From positions 11,464,869 through 11,528,868 of the forward strand of contig NC_088711.1 of the NCBI RefSeq assembly GCF_963576615.1: a DNA stretch of 64,000 bases, in the 5' to 3' direction. The position numbers and the translations under genes were made by a program. The notes beneath the pieces were generated by a model. The model worked only from the letters and a program-made list of their open reading frames with translations, did no database searches and had not been told where the DNA came from. This document shows, piece by piece, positions 11,022-26,000 of the stretch (positions are counted from its first letter, which is position 1; every line of letters starts with the position of its first letter). The DNA is from Watersipora subatra. Taxonomy: Eukaryota > Bryozoa > Gymnolaemata > Cheilostomatida > Watersiporidae.

Positions 11022-14000
11022 CTAGGTTAGATGATGTTAAACTTATTTTTCAGATCATTTTAAACACTTCTTGTCAAACCATTTATTTAATATTAATGGA
11101 TAACTGTTGCCTTTTTTTTGTTTTATTATTAGTGTATGGCATAATTTGAAAAACATTTTTAGTTTAAATGAAATCATTGCCAATAAATTTATATATATAT
11201 ATAAATATATATCTATATATGCAGACACATTGTTCACAGTAAGTACATATACAAATATCACATTGTCGAAAAATACTATGATCACTTTTGAAGATTTTTG
11301 AGCCATGTAACCTGTCATTTTCCCTACACACCACCAAAGCATAGAATGAGTGTACATATACATAAATTTACTGTTACATAGAGCCAACGGTTAATAAATA
11401 TTTTAGACCTTATCACCTTTAGGACTCGTACAAATGTACATAGCATTAGTGAGAAGACAGTTATGAAGGCTCATAGAGTTGTTAAAGGTATATAAACGAA
11501 ACATTGAGCTTAGAATGAAACCCATAAGCAAAGAGGAGTAGTGGTACCTAAGGGGTTCTTTTTTACCAACATTACTGGCGTATCAGCAGTCGGGCCAGCA
11601 GGATTATCCTGGATTAGACAAGACAAACATGTTTTCGGTATGTACTCAGAAGAAGTTAACTAATATGCATGGCATAGCAGCAACGTTTAATGTTATTTCA
11701 GTACCCGATGTAATATTGTTAATAGGTTTAGCTATAGTATGCACTTTTTAGTGAAAAAACAGAGTCATCCCGGCCTCTACTTACATGTCCCAAGCTGCCG
11801 TTAGATGTGCCATTCTGGGCAGCTTGTTGAGAAGATCTTGAATTCATTCTGCTTGCATTGTACCGTGCTTGGCTACTAGGTAGTCTGAAAGACACAAGGA
11901 ATTCTGATACAAGATTAAACGCAACCAAAAAAGTTTTGTGCGACCATTACATGTAGGCTGGAAGAGAAAGCATAAGCTAACAGACAGTGAACAGGAAAAA
12001 AGAGCTTTTGTAATTGAAACATCTAATCAGTATGGGCAGTTAACATGGTTTGAACATGTTTAGCAGTTATGAATCTATATAGCTTTGATTTTACGAATCT
12101 ACAACTCTATGGATCTACGACTCTATGGATCTATGACTCTATGGATCTACGACTTTATGGATCTACGACTTTACGGATTTACGACTTTATAGATTTACGG
12201 CTAGGGATTTATGACTATATGAATCTACCACTCTATGGATCTACGACTCTATGGATCTACGACTCTATGAATCTACGACTCTATGAATCTACGACTCTAT
12301 GAATCTACGACTCTATGAATCTACGACTCTATGAATCTACGACTCTACGGATCTACGACTTGAGAGATTGATGACTAGAGATTTACGACTATGTGAATCT
12401 ACGACTCTATGGATCTACGACTCTATGAATCTACGACTCTATGAATCTACGACTCTATGAATCTACTACTCTTTGAATATACAACTCTATGAATCTACTA
12501 CTTTATGAATATACGACTATGAATCTTTGACTCTATGAATCTAAGACTAAGTAAGAAAGTAATTAACAAAACAATCTGTAGAGTAGTAACACTGATGTCT
12601 AGTACCAGTTTAGATACAGTCACGTTTCAACAACACTGTACAGTCACAATTTACAGAATCTCTGATTTTAAGTTGACGTCAGCTGCAAAGCTTTGTTCAA
12701 TGCGCATGTACCTGTATATAAAATAAATTTCTAACAAAAATGGTCAGATTTTATTACATATTTTTAAAATTCAGTATGCTTTATACTCACTTTATAACTT
12801 TGATAATCACTAATACCATTGCGATGGCTCCACAGATCCCTAAAACAATCCCTATTATCGCTTCCACACTTAGAGAGTCCTCCGTACCCTTCAAACCTAT
12901 AAATCACAAAATTATAATAACATAAAATTGTTAGCAAGTGTTGAAAAGGTAACATCAAAAAGTTATTAAAAGTTCTGTAATACATCAATCAATGGATGAA
13001 ATACAAACAAGAATAAAGCACCCAGTTTTTTTAATTATTTTATAACTTCTGCTACTTTAGGCTTGCATCTAAGCTCTCATAGCAGCCAAGTGGTATAAAC
13101 CTGTGACTAACTTATCACATTTCATTATACGAATGAAAGTGAGTGTTTGAAGTTTGTACGAATTAGCAACTAAGTAAATGTAATTAAGACATTTTAATAG
13201 AATTTACCCAATTATATTTATTTGCTGACTTGTAAAGCAATAAATGTTGCAAACTGTGATGAGTTTTACTTTGTAAAAACTTTGTCTATAGTGCTACAAT
13301 TGTAATTGTTATGCGAGAGTTTTCTGCTCATGCTGCATTCAATGTTTAATATAAATAGGCATATATTTTATGTTAGATATACATGTACGTATATACAGCT
13401 ATTATTTATTTTGTAGAATAATATTTATGGTACTTTTAATACTGTAATTTTATTTAATTTAAAAATTGTACTTTAATTTGAGTGACGTTTTTAAAAAACA
13501 TCTCTATTAACTTTGGAAGAAAATTGTTTTGCTTTTGTGACATAAAAAATGATATAACTAATACTCTCACTGCTGAACTCTTGGTTTTGACGGTGTAGCT
13601 GCTTTGTAAAAATTGTTTTATAAAAAATTTTTTTAATTTGTTTCTGGTAGATACAAGTAGGTAAAACATGATGAAAGTCAATTTTCATTTCCTATTGGCT
13701 CCAAAAATTGAATGAAAGGTAACTTTCAACTTCTTTAGCACTATTTTAATTGTAACATAGCACAAGTAGGGTTGCAGAGGATACTCCAGCACAAACAAAA
13801 TAGGATTAGCTAAAATCTCTTTGCATCAATTTTGATTACCAAAACAAGAAGTGCGACTGTTTTCAAGTCTTTGCAAATCGCTAGCTAGAACGATTAGATT
13901 TTTTTGTGAAAGCAATTAAAACCCAGGATTTTAAAATACCGCAAAAATTTTATTTGACCGCCATGTTGCTGTGTTTTTTAATCCTTCTTCTATAGTGTTG

Positions 14001-17000
14001 GTTAAATATAGGTGGCGGTTAAATAAAGGTCCGCGTTCAACTAGAGGCTTTATGGTATAACGATTAATAATGAATAGTTATACATACGTCTAGATGAGGC
14101 TTCACAGCGTGTTCCATGGTATCCGTCTTCACATCTAAAATAATTAAGAAACATAGAAAGTTGTCTTATATGACTGATAGCGACATAAAATGTTAGAGTT
14201 TAATTCTTTGAAGTCTGGGCCTGAGATGATTCGGGGATTCGTTTTCTACCTGATCTCGCGCCTGAAAAAACTCGACTGAATAGCTTTGCTTTATCCTACT
14301 TGTCATTTAGCTATGTTGTATAAAACTATAAAATGTTAGTCACTAATGGCTGCTGACAGGACATTAGTTTTTAATGATACACTGTTTGATAATGAAAGTA
14401 ATGACAGCTCAAGAATAGACAAAGCTAAAAAGCTTCTCCTCAGCAAGATGAGCTTTACACTAAAACTACCGTAGGCAATCCTACAACGTAAAGAATCAGT
14501 TCCAGGAATGTTTACGTTATAGGGATTTTAGTCATTTCACACTATTCGACCAGTAAAATACATGTAGTTGTTTTTATTCATAACGGATATACACTCTCTA
14601 TGCACTACAATCATGTTTTTCTAGTTTCCTCTAAAACATCACATTTTTAAGAGAGTGTAGAAAAGAATTATTTACTCTATCCAATTTTTGCTTTTTTAAT
14701 TGAATTCTACAAGCTCACAGCTTCAAAAATGATTTTTTCACAGTTGACGGAAAGTCTGTAATACAATCTAGGATCAGGCACCTGCTTGTATATACAAAAA
14801 GGTATATACAAGTGTCATGTATATACCCTTGAAAGTGTCAACATAGTTCCTTTTTTAAGTTAAAGCTCAACTGAACAGATATAAACAACATATCGCAAAC
14901 AGTTTGTTGACAGAGCTGGGTTTGTCTGTCCAAAACCACCCTAGAATCGTTAAAAAAAATTGCACCGCGCAGGGATTGAACCCAAATATTTGTATTCAAA
15001 GCCCATTGCTACCACTGCACCATTCAGTCACCTTACTGTGTACTAGAATAATTATGCTTATAGTTATTACACCGGATGATACTGCCAGGGTATTAGCAGT
15101 GATAGCGCCTCTAAACTGATATGTGGAAGCGGTCTGCGTAATTAAGTCGACAGTTCTTCATTTTTTGAACTTGAATATCTCAGGAATTAAACCTTTCTTC
15201 GAGTGAACAGATAAGATGTGAATAATTTACAGAAAGTTTGTTGCTTGAAGTTTTTTTAAAGAGCAAGTTTTTAAATTAAAATAAGAAAATGCTGGTAAAG
15301 ATTATAATGACATCAGACGAGAACCAAAATAACAAAGAATATGTAAGCTACAGTAGTTTAAACTTTACCAAGTCTAAGTTGAGTAAGTTACGCTGCATAT
15401 TTCTATCATCACTTTTACCTACGCACTGTCTCTTGTATTGCTAAGGCTACACCTCTGTTCCCCCTATTAACACCTATGAGGTAGCTAGCGGTAAACCTGG
15501 TGATACCTGAGATTTCTCTTATTATCAACCAGATAGTCCAGCAAGTGGATGTTTAAGTGGCTGGTGCTCAAGAACCAGATGGAGTTTTGGAAACTAAATA
15601 TGTTTAGAGCCTTGGCGGGAGGCATGGACTATATGCGAGTGAAGTTTAAATAAAAACTGTGGAAACGCATAGCGTTTGACACAGTTTTTATCCAAAAACT
15701 CCAGACACACGCTCGCACGCAAACACACGTGCGCGCACGCACACAGACACATGCACACACACAGACACACGCACACACAATGAAAAAGTGAAATTTATTA
15801 ATATTCATGTGACAATAAAAGTAAAACTATAAACAGGCTACTTTACTACTGACATATATTTTTAGATCTATCATATATATAATATTTTTTCAATTAATTT
15901 ATGTAATCACTAGCAGTTTTTATTTTATTCAAGCCTACAAAATCTACGAGTTCTTGTAGATTTTGTAGGCTTGAATGATTCAAGCGCATTCCTATGAAAT
16001 AACTGATCATGTACCTAGCAGGTCACAAACTGAGTTGAATTCACACAAGATGTTTGTCTGAATATCAGTTTCAAATTGTGTAAAGAAGGAGTCTTTTGAT
16101 TAAACATATCTACGATGTAAGACCTTCAAGGGTAGATATTAGTTTTACTTTCCAGTCAAAGGCTAAGACTAAAACAGGATGTGTAAAGTTGTATGCAAGT
16201 TCCTGTTGACACTTGCCAACACGATGCAGCTATGATAGATGTGACAAAGCAAATGAGCTTTCAGTTTAACTGTTTAGCTCTCAGTTTAACTGCTTCAGTA
16301 ACCAAACGTGTGGCGTAATCACTTGATAGCTAGTTGGGGCTGGCATTAAAACCTACTCTATAGCTTAGATGTTTATTGTATACTATAGAGCAACATTGAG
16401 AGACAATAGTCTACATAAAATGTAGTAAACTGGCTTTGCCGAATTTGGGTTTTTTAATTTTGTTAAGCATTCTATACGTGCCACATTATCTGATAAAAAC
16501 AGACAAGTATGAAGATGTTGCTAAAAACATAATACAATTTTATAAAATGTAATGATGCAAGCTTTTCACTAAAATTTAACCCTTGCCTACTTTCGTGCGC
16601 TTACAAAATACTCTCACTTAGGAATTAATCAAACCTTATACTGTATGGCGAATAGCTCATAATGACTTGGCTGAATTTAAGATTGAGTGTGTAGGCCGAG
16701 TTCTATGGTAAAAACTTCAATGTGTATTAAGCCATTGTCCATGATATAGATTTAAACAACAGACAGACGATATATTAGGAGATCATCATGAATATAGCCG
16801 CAGACAACAGGAAGCAACGAGAAAGCAATGCCTGCACACGCAGGAGTGCGACGTCGTCGGTCACTAAGACGTTGTCATGGCACAAGGATGGTTCATTGCA
16901 CAGGTGTTGCGCTTCCGAACAGCGACACCGAATCACCACAGAATGAGAGTGACACGGCTGTTTCCATGAAGACATAGCAGCACCATATGAAGGTGTGTCC

Positions 17001-20000
17001 CTACGCTATCGCTGCATGGAGACTGTAAAGAACTATGCCATTGTGAGGGATGGACTGGTTCTCTTAGCATACTTGTACAATGGTTTCTACGAAATCGTCA
17101 ACTTCTAGCTTGAAATATATTGATTTATATGCAAATACTATAAACTATATAATACTGTAAACTATATAATACTATAAACTATGTAATATAAACTATCAAA
17201 GGTTCACTCTGTCGCGGAATATGGTCAATATCACCCACATTATTGTGAGTCTTTCCATATTTTCCCAGAGTTTATAGTGAGATGCCAAACTTTTACAATT
17301 TGTCTACAACTGGCCTGATTTACACATAAGTTCATCACAGGATACGCATGCATTAAACTTGAAGGTCCAAATCGATGCCCGACATCCTAATCTGAACCTG
17401 GCCTAAGACTGTCTTGTAGATCGTTAATTATACAGTAGATATCAAGTATCGATAGCTTCATAGGAAGAGTTTTATTCCATAAAGGAATCAATAGAAAAGC
17501 GGAAGTCGGAATGAGACTACAAACACCTGTAGTAGTAGAACTAGCTACGGAATGCGCCTAATAGCACCCTAAGTAAACGCCAACGCACATGTGATTCGAC
17601 TAGGAGAAGAACAATGACCCTATACAAGTGAGCTTGACTACTGCCTCAGTAATGTCATTCAAGATATTCAATAAATAGTATTATGAAACATTTATAAGTA
17701 GACAGCTGCTCTATAAAGCACTTGGGTGGCAGGTTTCAAGCAAATTTTGACCTTGAAATAAGCCGCTAGTGTCAACAGATGCTGATATTAGTAGCTTAGA
17801 TTAACCTAGTAACTAAAAATGTAGTAATGGCATTTTGGTGTAACCAGAATATGCTGTTAATAGCTTTAGTTGGAATTACTAGACTATGACAATTGATGAG
17901 CTCCTCCTACAGAAGTGCCTACAGAAGCACACTTGTACATGTCTATACTTGCATTGATTCGCTTGCAAGAAAAAGAAACAGAAAAAGTTTAATTTTAACG
18001 GGCAAATGATGTCATTAGTGCATAAGTCTTTCTGGCTAATAAATTATTTTCACTAAATCATTAGTTTTTGAGAAATACATTTATTGTCATTTTACGAAAC
18101 GCCAATAAAACTGTGTTTAAAAAACAATTTTTGACAGCTAGACGCACATTTCTTCATAAAACCATGTGCCGAGAGTGAGACATTACAGTAAAGACATACT
18201 GCTGTTTTATTAGAGGTCACTAAGAACTGGACCTTTTGCCTAAAACTTTTTGTCATGACTTTTTCTTCTAACTGGCAGTTCTCAATGCCAGTGTGTTTAT
18301 ATAAAAGGACAAATATTTGATGATAGACTAAATCTCAAAAGTCAGTGACAAGTCAGTGACAAGCTGAGTTCTGCGCAGGTATTGATAATCACCCAAATAT
18401 CATTCCTTACTAGGAGCAAGTTGTTGGGCTATGAGCTCTGCCTATATTTACATGTTACTTTTTAATAAACGCAATTAGCAAGTTTTAAAAAGGAATATAT
18501 TTAAATTTCTGTTACTGTAGTGTGCAGTAAAAATGTTGATTTTCCGTAAAAATGAACACAACAGTAACTTATGCGCAGAAATCTTATCTAGCCACTATTG
18601 CTTGATGTATCACAGCAGCCCCTACTTCTCTACTCTGATAATCTGTATTATGATAGAGTACAATATTGTAAAATAAAAACTCAAATCTACTTCAAAGTTT
18701 AAATTTTAATTCAAAGTTTTTGCTTTGAACTTCATAAAAATTCCATAAAACGTAAAGTGTCAAGCCGAGGCAAGTTCTCAAATTCGAATTGAATGGTAAC
18801 TTATCTTGTCTCACTTGTAAGAGGAAAAACGACGTACGCATCACTTTGTATCTATTTTACATACAACTTCCATGACATTTTATTTTGTCATGATAAATCG
18901 TCAGATGTGTCGACAAAACAGAGAATAGGGAGCTGCGCAATTGTTCACAAATACCTACGGCGATTGATTGCCACAAGTGTTCTAGCAAAGACATTGTTTG
19001 TTATATCATTAATAAATAATTTTCAAAAAATCAAAATAAGTTTGTTTCAAATGTAATAATGTTGCCTTTCAGCTGAGTTTTGAAAATTTACTGTAATTGC
19101 AATGCAATTTGAATGAGTCATAATCCAAAATATTTAGTCTCAAAATATACTTTTTATTATTTCAAGTTAATCACCCTAAATATGTTTGAAACTAAAACAA
19201 TAAATTATCAAATAAAAGTATCTTCAGCCTTTTTAGTTTTCTCCAATTATTGGCAGCGTGATCAGATTTCACCAGCACTGTTTGTTGAGAGCAGAGACTT
19301 GAAACTGCCTGTAGTTAGAAAAGACTAAAATAACTTCTGCTAGACTTCATCATTCCTTTTTCCATCAACTATTGCTTACACCTTGTTTATTTGCTAGAAA
19401 AATTAAATACATGGTACATTAAATTAATACTTAAACTTTGTGAAATTATAGTACAACTTAGCTACAGCCAGACAGCTTCCAAAGAATCGATAGCTTAACA
19501 AACGCATACAACTCAAACCAAGCAAAGGAATCCAGCACTCATTCAGCTCGCAATGGTAGATGTCATCATGAAGCAGTGCGGTGCAGCTAAGCCTTTACAT
19601 AGAAAGATAATTTCATTCTGAGTTTTGCATTGAATCTATCATACCTTGGAGTGAATTTTTTGTAAGAATATTTTGTAATTCTTCAACTTTCTTGTACAGT
19701 TCAAAAATCTACAAAAATACCTTACAGATATTGCAGGTAAATACATAAATATGTACTATGTGTTATGTGTTATGTAAAACCATGTAAAAAACTGATGTAA
19801 AAACAAAATTATGAGTTGGAAACTAAATTAACAAAACTTTTATCGACCAAATAGATCTTTATTGGTCGATTTTTTATTGCACCTCTGAGACACGTGAATT
19901 GGAAGTGTAAACTCAGCGATGCATAAGAGCAAACATACAGATGTGGTGATAGGCTGATAGCAATACACTGCACAACGTACTCTAAATGAAACTAGGGTAA

Positions 20001-23000
20001 GTTTACAGGAACTTGCCTTCTGCGTCTACCTTTTTGTTACATTAATATTTTTACATTTTCTTTTTGTATTTTGCTAACTTTTTTCCTTCCATTTATAGAA
20101 GTGTCACAAAGACTTGAGGTGTTTGAAATTACTTTGGGTTGAAAATTAAAGCTCTGCATGAATTTTATATCGTATTTTGGAGCATTTGTGGAATTTTTGG
20201 ACGGTTTAACAAACTAATGATTGGTCTCGTTGAAGAGCTCCCATAGCTTTTCTGAACATCAGTATTTGGTCTGACATTTTAGAGGTTAGTGAAAATACTT
20301 TTGCATTGCTTGCACGTCATTGGCTAGTTATGCTGGTGCAACTTTTTTGGTTTAAAAGCTCTTGCAGTTATTTCTCTGTTTATTAATACAAATTGGAAAG
20401 CAGCATTGGCAATGAACTTCAATCCCATTTAGTCAGCTCTAGCATCAGCGAAATAACAAGTTTTATAAGAAAACTAGCTGAATGCCCGGCGTTACCCGAG
20501 TAATAAAAGTCTTTACACAGAAAATTCATTTTTATTTAACATTTTAATTAACATACTAGAAATTCCACTGTCATACAGCCCACGACCAAAGTGATATTAA
20601 AAAAAAAGAAAGGGTACTGATGGTTGAGAAATGCAATATTAGCAGTCAAATGGCACTGCAGCGCAACAGGATAACTGCAATGGTAGCTGTAATGTACTGG
20701 GTGTGGGTGTTTATTTAATTTATTTAAAAAGTGTTTGGTCATGACAAACAGCAATAATGAAAGGAAAATATTATATGTCTATTATAATCTTTCTCCTGCA
20801 ATAGGAGAAATGCAATATTGGCCAATATTAGAAGTAAAATGCACTGATATTATTAGAATAACCAATATTGTTAATATAATAATACAGCAATAATAGAAAA
20901 CCTACGATCGTTCACGCATCTGGAAGATTTCTGCAAACTTCAGCAAAATAAAAGCTGTTATAAAAGTGTTATAAAGCTGTAGGCCTAATCTACTGTAATG
21001 CATGTAATTCAACAACAATAAGTACCTATAAATCGGTCAACGCCTCAAACGGTCTACGTTTATTACAGAAACCTTCGAATAAATTCGATTACAAGTAAAC
21101 AATGCCATAGACTGGTGAAATGTGCACGCTATTTTTTAGCGAAATGCGCACGACTTAATCGTTCTATTCTCTGTCGCCCGCCGTTTCAATTTCCGGTCTT
21201 AACTTTTATTAAACCAAGCTTTTCAAGCGTTTTGTGACGATTTTTGTCCTAATAAATCTGTCTATTTGTGTATAATCCGATCAGATGGGTAAGTTTTAAG
21301 AGATTTTCGAGAATATACAAATACTTGGTAACATATTTAAATAGGCCTATATGTGTTTTGTATCGCTATTATACTTTAACTAATCTACAAAACGATGGTT
21401 AAATTTGTTGATGAAATTTTATTACAAGGGTTCGTCTCATTGTTGATGAATAATTTTCGTAAGTTGTGTGCACATGCATTTATCATAAAAATTCCCAAAC
21501 TTCGCATCAGCTCGTTTGGTCGTGGGATAACAACAGTTGTCATTTTAACTTTCAAACTTCATATATCATGAGAAAAGTATTTTGTGAAAGAAACCATCGG
21601 ACACACGCTTGATATTAGTAGGCGATCTCTACAGACCAAAAAACACTAGCTGTAAAACACTAGCCGGCAAATCTACATGCCAACTCAAAGGTTACCTATA
21701 TGAGTTACTTACCGACAACGGCTGGTGGTGTCGTTGTTGTCATGAATATTTATCTTCTGTAAACAGGTTGCTTTATTTAAGCAAGACCGCGCTTTCATTT
21801 GCTCAGCAGTACAAGGCAGCTCTATCTCCGTTACAATTATATTAGTTCCATTTTCTACAACAATTTTAGTGCCGTCTTCTGGTGAAGCTGCTGCCGGAGA
21901 AGCTGTGGGCTCTGCTGGTCGCATACAAGCACCTGAAATAACAAATAATGCTGTCTGTGTGTATTTAAAAACTGTAAAATATCTATAATTGACAGTTTTG
22001 ACAACTTTACTTTAAAGAACAGAGTGGATATTTCTAACTAGGCAAAGTCTAGAGTGCTTTGAGCTGGGCTGGTGGAGAGGAGGTATACATCAATAGAAGG
22101 TGCCACTTCACACCTTACCATAATTTGCAAAAACTGCTGAATGACATTAAAAAGATTACAGTGTATATATCTTCAAATATATGTTTAATACTTTTTCTGC
22201 ACGCTACATTTGAGAATTTTTTGTATATTATCTACTCAGTGAAGTATGAATTATTTTGTGCTTCTCTGTCATAAGTCTAAGACACCACTAGGCCATCTCA
22301 GTTTTCAATGTTTTTGTAGAGAAAAGTACAAAATCTTGAAAATTTGATTGAAATAAGTAACTATCTAATAGAGCATTATGTATGATTTTAGCAAAAATTA
22401 AAATTCATCTAGCAATGAAAACAAGAATTAAATACCAAATCAAGTCCAACATCCTGAACTGCATTGAACTCAGCTTCATTACATATTCCTAGAAGCGAGT
22501 TTGTGGCATAATATGCAAGCTTAATGCGCGTATAATAAACGGTTTTGCTTACCCATTATAGAGAACAATGTTATAAACCAGTAGGCAGTCATATCCGACT
22601 CTCAAATTGCACAGCACCAGGAGAATAAACTGCACAGCAATTCATCAAATAGAAGCGCCGTGTATGTTTATAAACCGTAGATTTATCTAATAAACAGCAT
22701 GCTATAGGGTTATCTGTCTAAATACATCCTACAGATATTGATTTATTCAAATGCCTCTCTGAGGTATTGAGGAGCTCTAGACATCCCTACTCAAGCCTTT
22801 GTGTTTTATGAGTACATGTTGTTACACTTTCCATTAACCCAAATAGTGACATGAATGAAAGGGCGGTACTACAGGCCCACGGGTGTCTCGCTCATGTTTC
22901 CTGGAAGCGGCGGAATCAAGAGCGTGTAGTAGTCTAATCGGAAGTATTAATAGTCGGGTAGAACCGGAAGATGTCTCAAATTTAAGTTAGATTTAAGTCA

Positions 23001-26000
23001 CAAGATTACGATAAAATAATTTCACTTTATTTGTGTGAAAAAAGTTTGCCAAGACAAGGTTGGTAAATGAGAATAGTGATATTATACAGAATTTATTGCA
23101 TATCATTAAAAGTATTGTTACATCATTATTTTTTATTATTATGTTATACACACAAGGAATGATTGTATAATAAAGAAATACAGAAGACAAGTTGTTTTTA
23201 CTAAGTTGTTCGTTGAAACCTTACAGAGAGTACGCTAGTCATTTTCAAAGTAATTTGTGCCACTCTTTATCGGCTCTCTAATGAGTCAACCATGGACTTC
23301 CTTGTAAACTCCCACTTACGTAAAGACAATATTGAGGAAGTTGGGTGATACATTAAACTATGTCAGCGTGTTAACCCTGCAAATTCATGACCGAATGGCA
23401 GCAGTGAAATATAATGCCCCCACGCTTCCTGTTCTTTATTACAAGTAGATCTCTAAGCGATCAAGAGACAGAGATCTACTTACAAAATTTCTTTAACCGT
23501 CTTTTATTCATATATTTATTCTTAACGGTCTGCACTCAAGTAAACAATATTCATACATATGTAATATTTGACCTTTTTATTTCATAACATCATCAACTAG
23601 CTCTACCCAGATATACGTTTGTTGATAGACTAAATCTCGATAAGCACTGAAAAGTCTGTGCCTATTGAGATTTTCTCAAAGATATTTTTCCAGAAAGGAA
23701 AAGAAATTGTCTAAAACGTGCAAATGATATCATTAGCCCAAGAGTCTTTCTGGCTAATGAATTATTTTCAATAAATCGTTAGTTTTTGAGACATACATGT
23801 ACATTTATTATTATTTTACCAAATGCCAATAAAACTGTGTTTAAAAGACAATTTTTGACAGCTAGATGCACACTTCTTCATAAAACCATGTGCCGAGGGT
23901 GTTAGAAGACAAACTGTTGTTTTGTTAGAGGTTACTAAGAACTGGATCTTTTGCCTAAAAGGTGATAAAGTTCTCAATGCCAGTGCGTGTGTATATAAAA
24001 GGACAAATATTTGATGATAGACTAAACCTCAAAAGTCACTGACAAGTCAGTGACAAGTTGAGTTCTGTGCAGGTATTGATAATCACCCAAATATCATTTC
24101 TTACTAGGAGCCAGTTGTTGGGCTATGAGCTCTGCCTATATTTATATGATAATTTTCAAGAAACTTGTTTTTAGCAACTTGTTGTTGCAATTAGCAACTT
24201 GTTAAACAAGAATACTAAATACATTTAAATTGCTGTTACTGCAGTGCGTAGTAAGTATGTTGATTTTTTGCAAAAATGAGTGAAACAGTAACTTATGTAC
24301 CTACAGAAATTTCAACTAACCGTTATTGCCGAAGTACTACAGCAGTCTATTGTTCTACTCTGATGATCTGTGTTGTGATAGACTGTAATATTACAAAATT
24401 AAATTTTTAAAATAGTTTAAAAATTATCTTTATTTTACTGTTAGAGCTGATCAGAAATAGCAACTGGCTATGTTATAATGCTATAATACAACAATAGCCG
24501 CCTGTTCATCCGTCAGTCTGTCTGAAACCGAGAGGTTAGGAGAAAAGATTGCTTTCAATGAGATTTCAACTCATGATTTTTGGCTTGGCCGCCACCATTT
24601 TTGGGAATAATTGAGTGGTTAGTTATCACTCATGACGATCTCTCACAGCGCACCGAGCCGCCAAGTGACTAGTAGAGTATAGCATTGCGAAATAAAAATT
24701 TAAAACAGCTCTACTTAGGCGAACCTTCTACCTTTCCTAAAGGTATAAATGTTAACTAACGTTTTATTAGATGTTTCCTTCAGTCAACCGAAAAGATGCC
24801 AACCAGCTAGTAGTAACATTCGTAAACCGCTGTAATTAAAGGTTTCAGTAATCCTTTGTCTAAAGTATGTACTTTAGAGGTTAGAAAATACATCAACATA
24901 ATTAGTAAGTAGGTACCCCTCAGAAACGAGCGGAAGTGGTAAACATTGACGTACTATGGATATCACCACCTCCGTGTGGCATTTTGAATAGAAGCTTTCT
25001 GCTATTACTCATAGCCGGGTGTGTTTGCATAGAATTATTGATTTCATGTCAATTGTGTAGTCAATTGTTTTATTAATAAATTGTATTCCGGTAATCTTTA
25101 ACATCAGCGTCAGATGTAAATACTGATAACGAAACCAAAATATTTTGCTAATACCTTTTTGCACGAGGTATCTATGGCCATAATCTGAGACTACGTCTGT
25201 CCTCACAGTTCAAGCGGCAGTTTACAATGAAAAACACAAACGTAATCATTTCTTGCTTGGCAATAACGTAACTTCAACCTGTGTCAATGTTGTGAGTAGA
25301 CTTGGAGTAGGTATCACTAGCGGTGTCTGTGATGTTGGACTTATCAGCTTTATGGATATTAATTCCAGTACTCAGTATCTTAGCATTCTTGCCAGTACAC
25401 TTTCTTGGAACAGTACACTTTGTACTTGAATTGCACTTGTTTCCAACACGCCAAACAAATTTGCTTAAACTGTGACTAGTCTTTTCGTGGAGTTTTCGCT
25501 GACTGTATAAGATATATACAGCGTGCGAGCAAATACATTTCTGCATGTCACTCCTAAAAGAGGTTGCCAGTGCCTGCGTATGATAGATGAAAGGGAGACA
25601 ACTGCTGAATAGAATAAGATGAGTCATTCACAACTAGTCAGGAATTATGGAGGTCCAGCTTTCTTAGTAATTAGTCAGTAATTATTGTACAAGCAGCCTA
25701 CTTTGAGCCCTGGTGCTGTCAGTCATTACTGGCTGCTGTACCATGCCAAACAGTGGCATATAATTTGTAACAAAATGCAAACAAATCATCATGTGACAAC
25801 CTGGCCCACACAGCACCACATCACAAGATAATCTCGAGATGGAAATTCTTGTCATATTTCTACATAAAACAAAGAACGTGTGACAAGCTAAGCATGCAGC
25901 AGACAGTTAAAGGTCATATGAGGTGACGCATGCCGTTCTTATCACCGCGTGGAACATGCGTCAGACTCTTATGCTCTCCTTCCTCATATAACTAATTACA

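Noticed and set aside
14960-15034. Possible functional tRNA gene
   Set aside because: A and B boxes are present but the acceptor stem does not pair, so it is treated as a SINE head.
21270-21300. ATGG followed by GTAAGT, like a tiny first coding exon on the plus strand
   Set aside because: No matching downstream exon was found, and a four-base coding exon cannot be supported alone.
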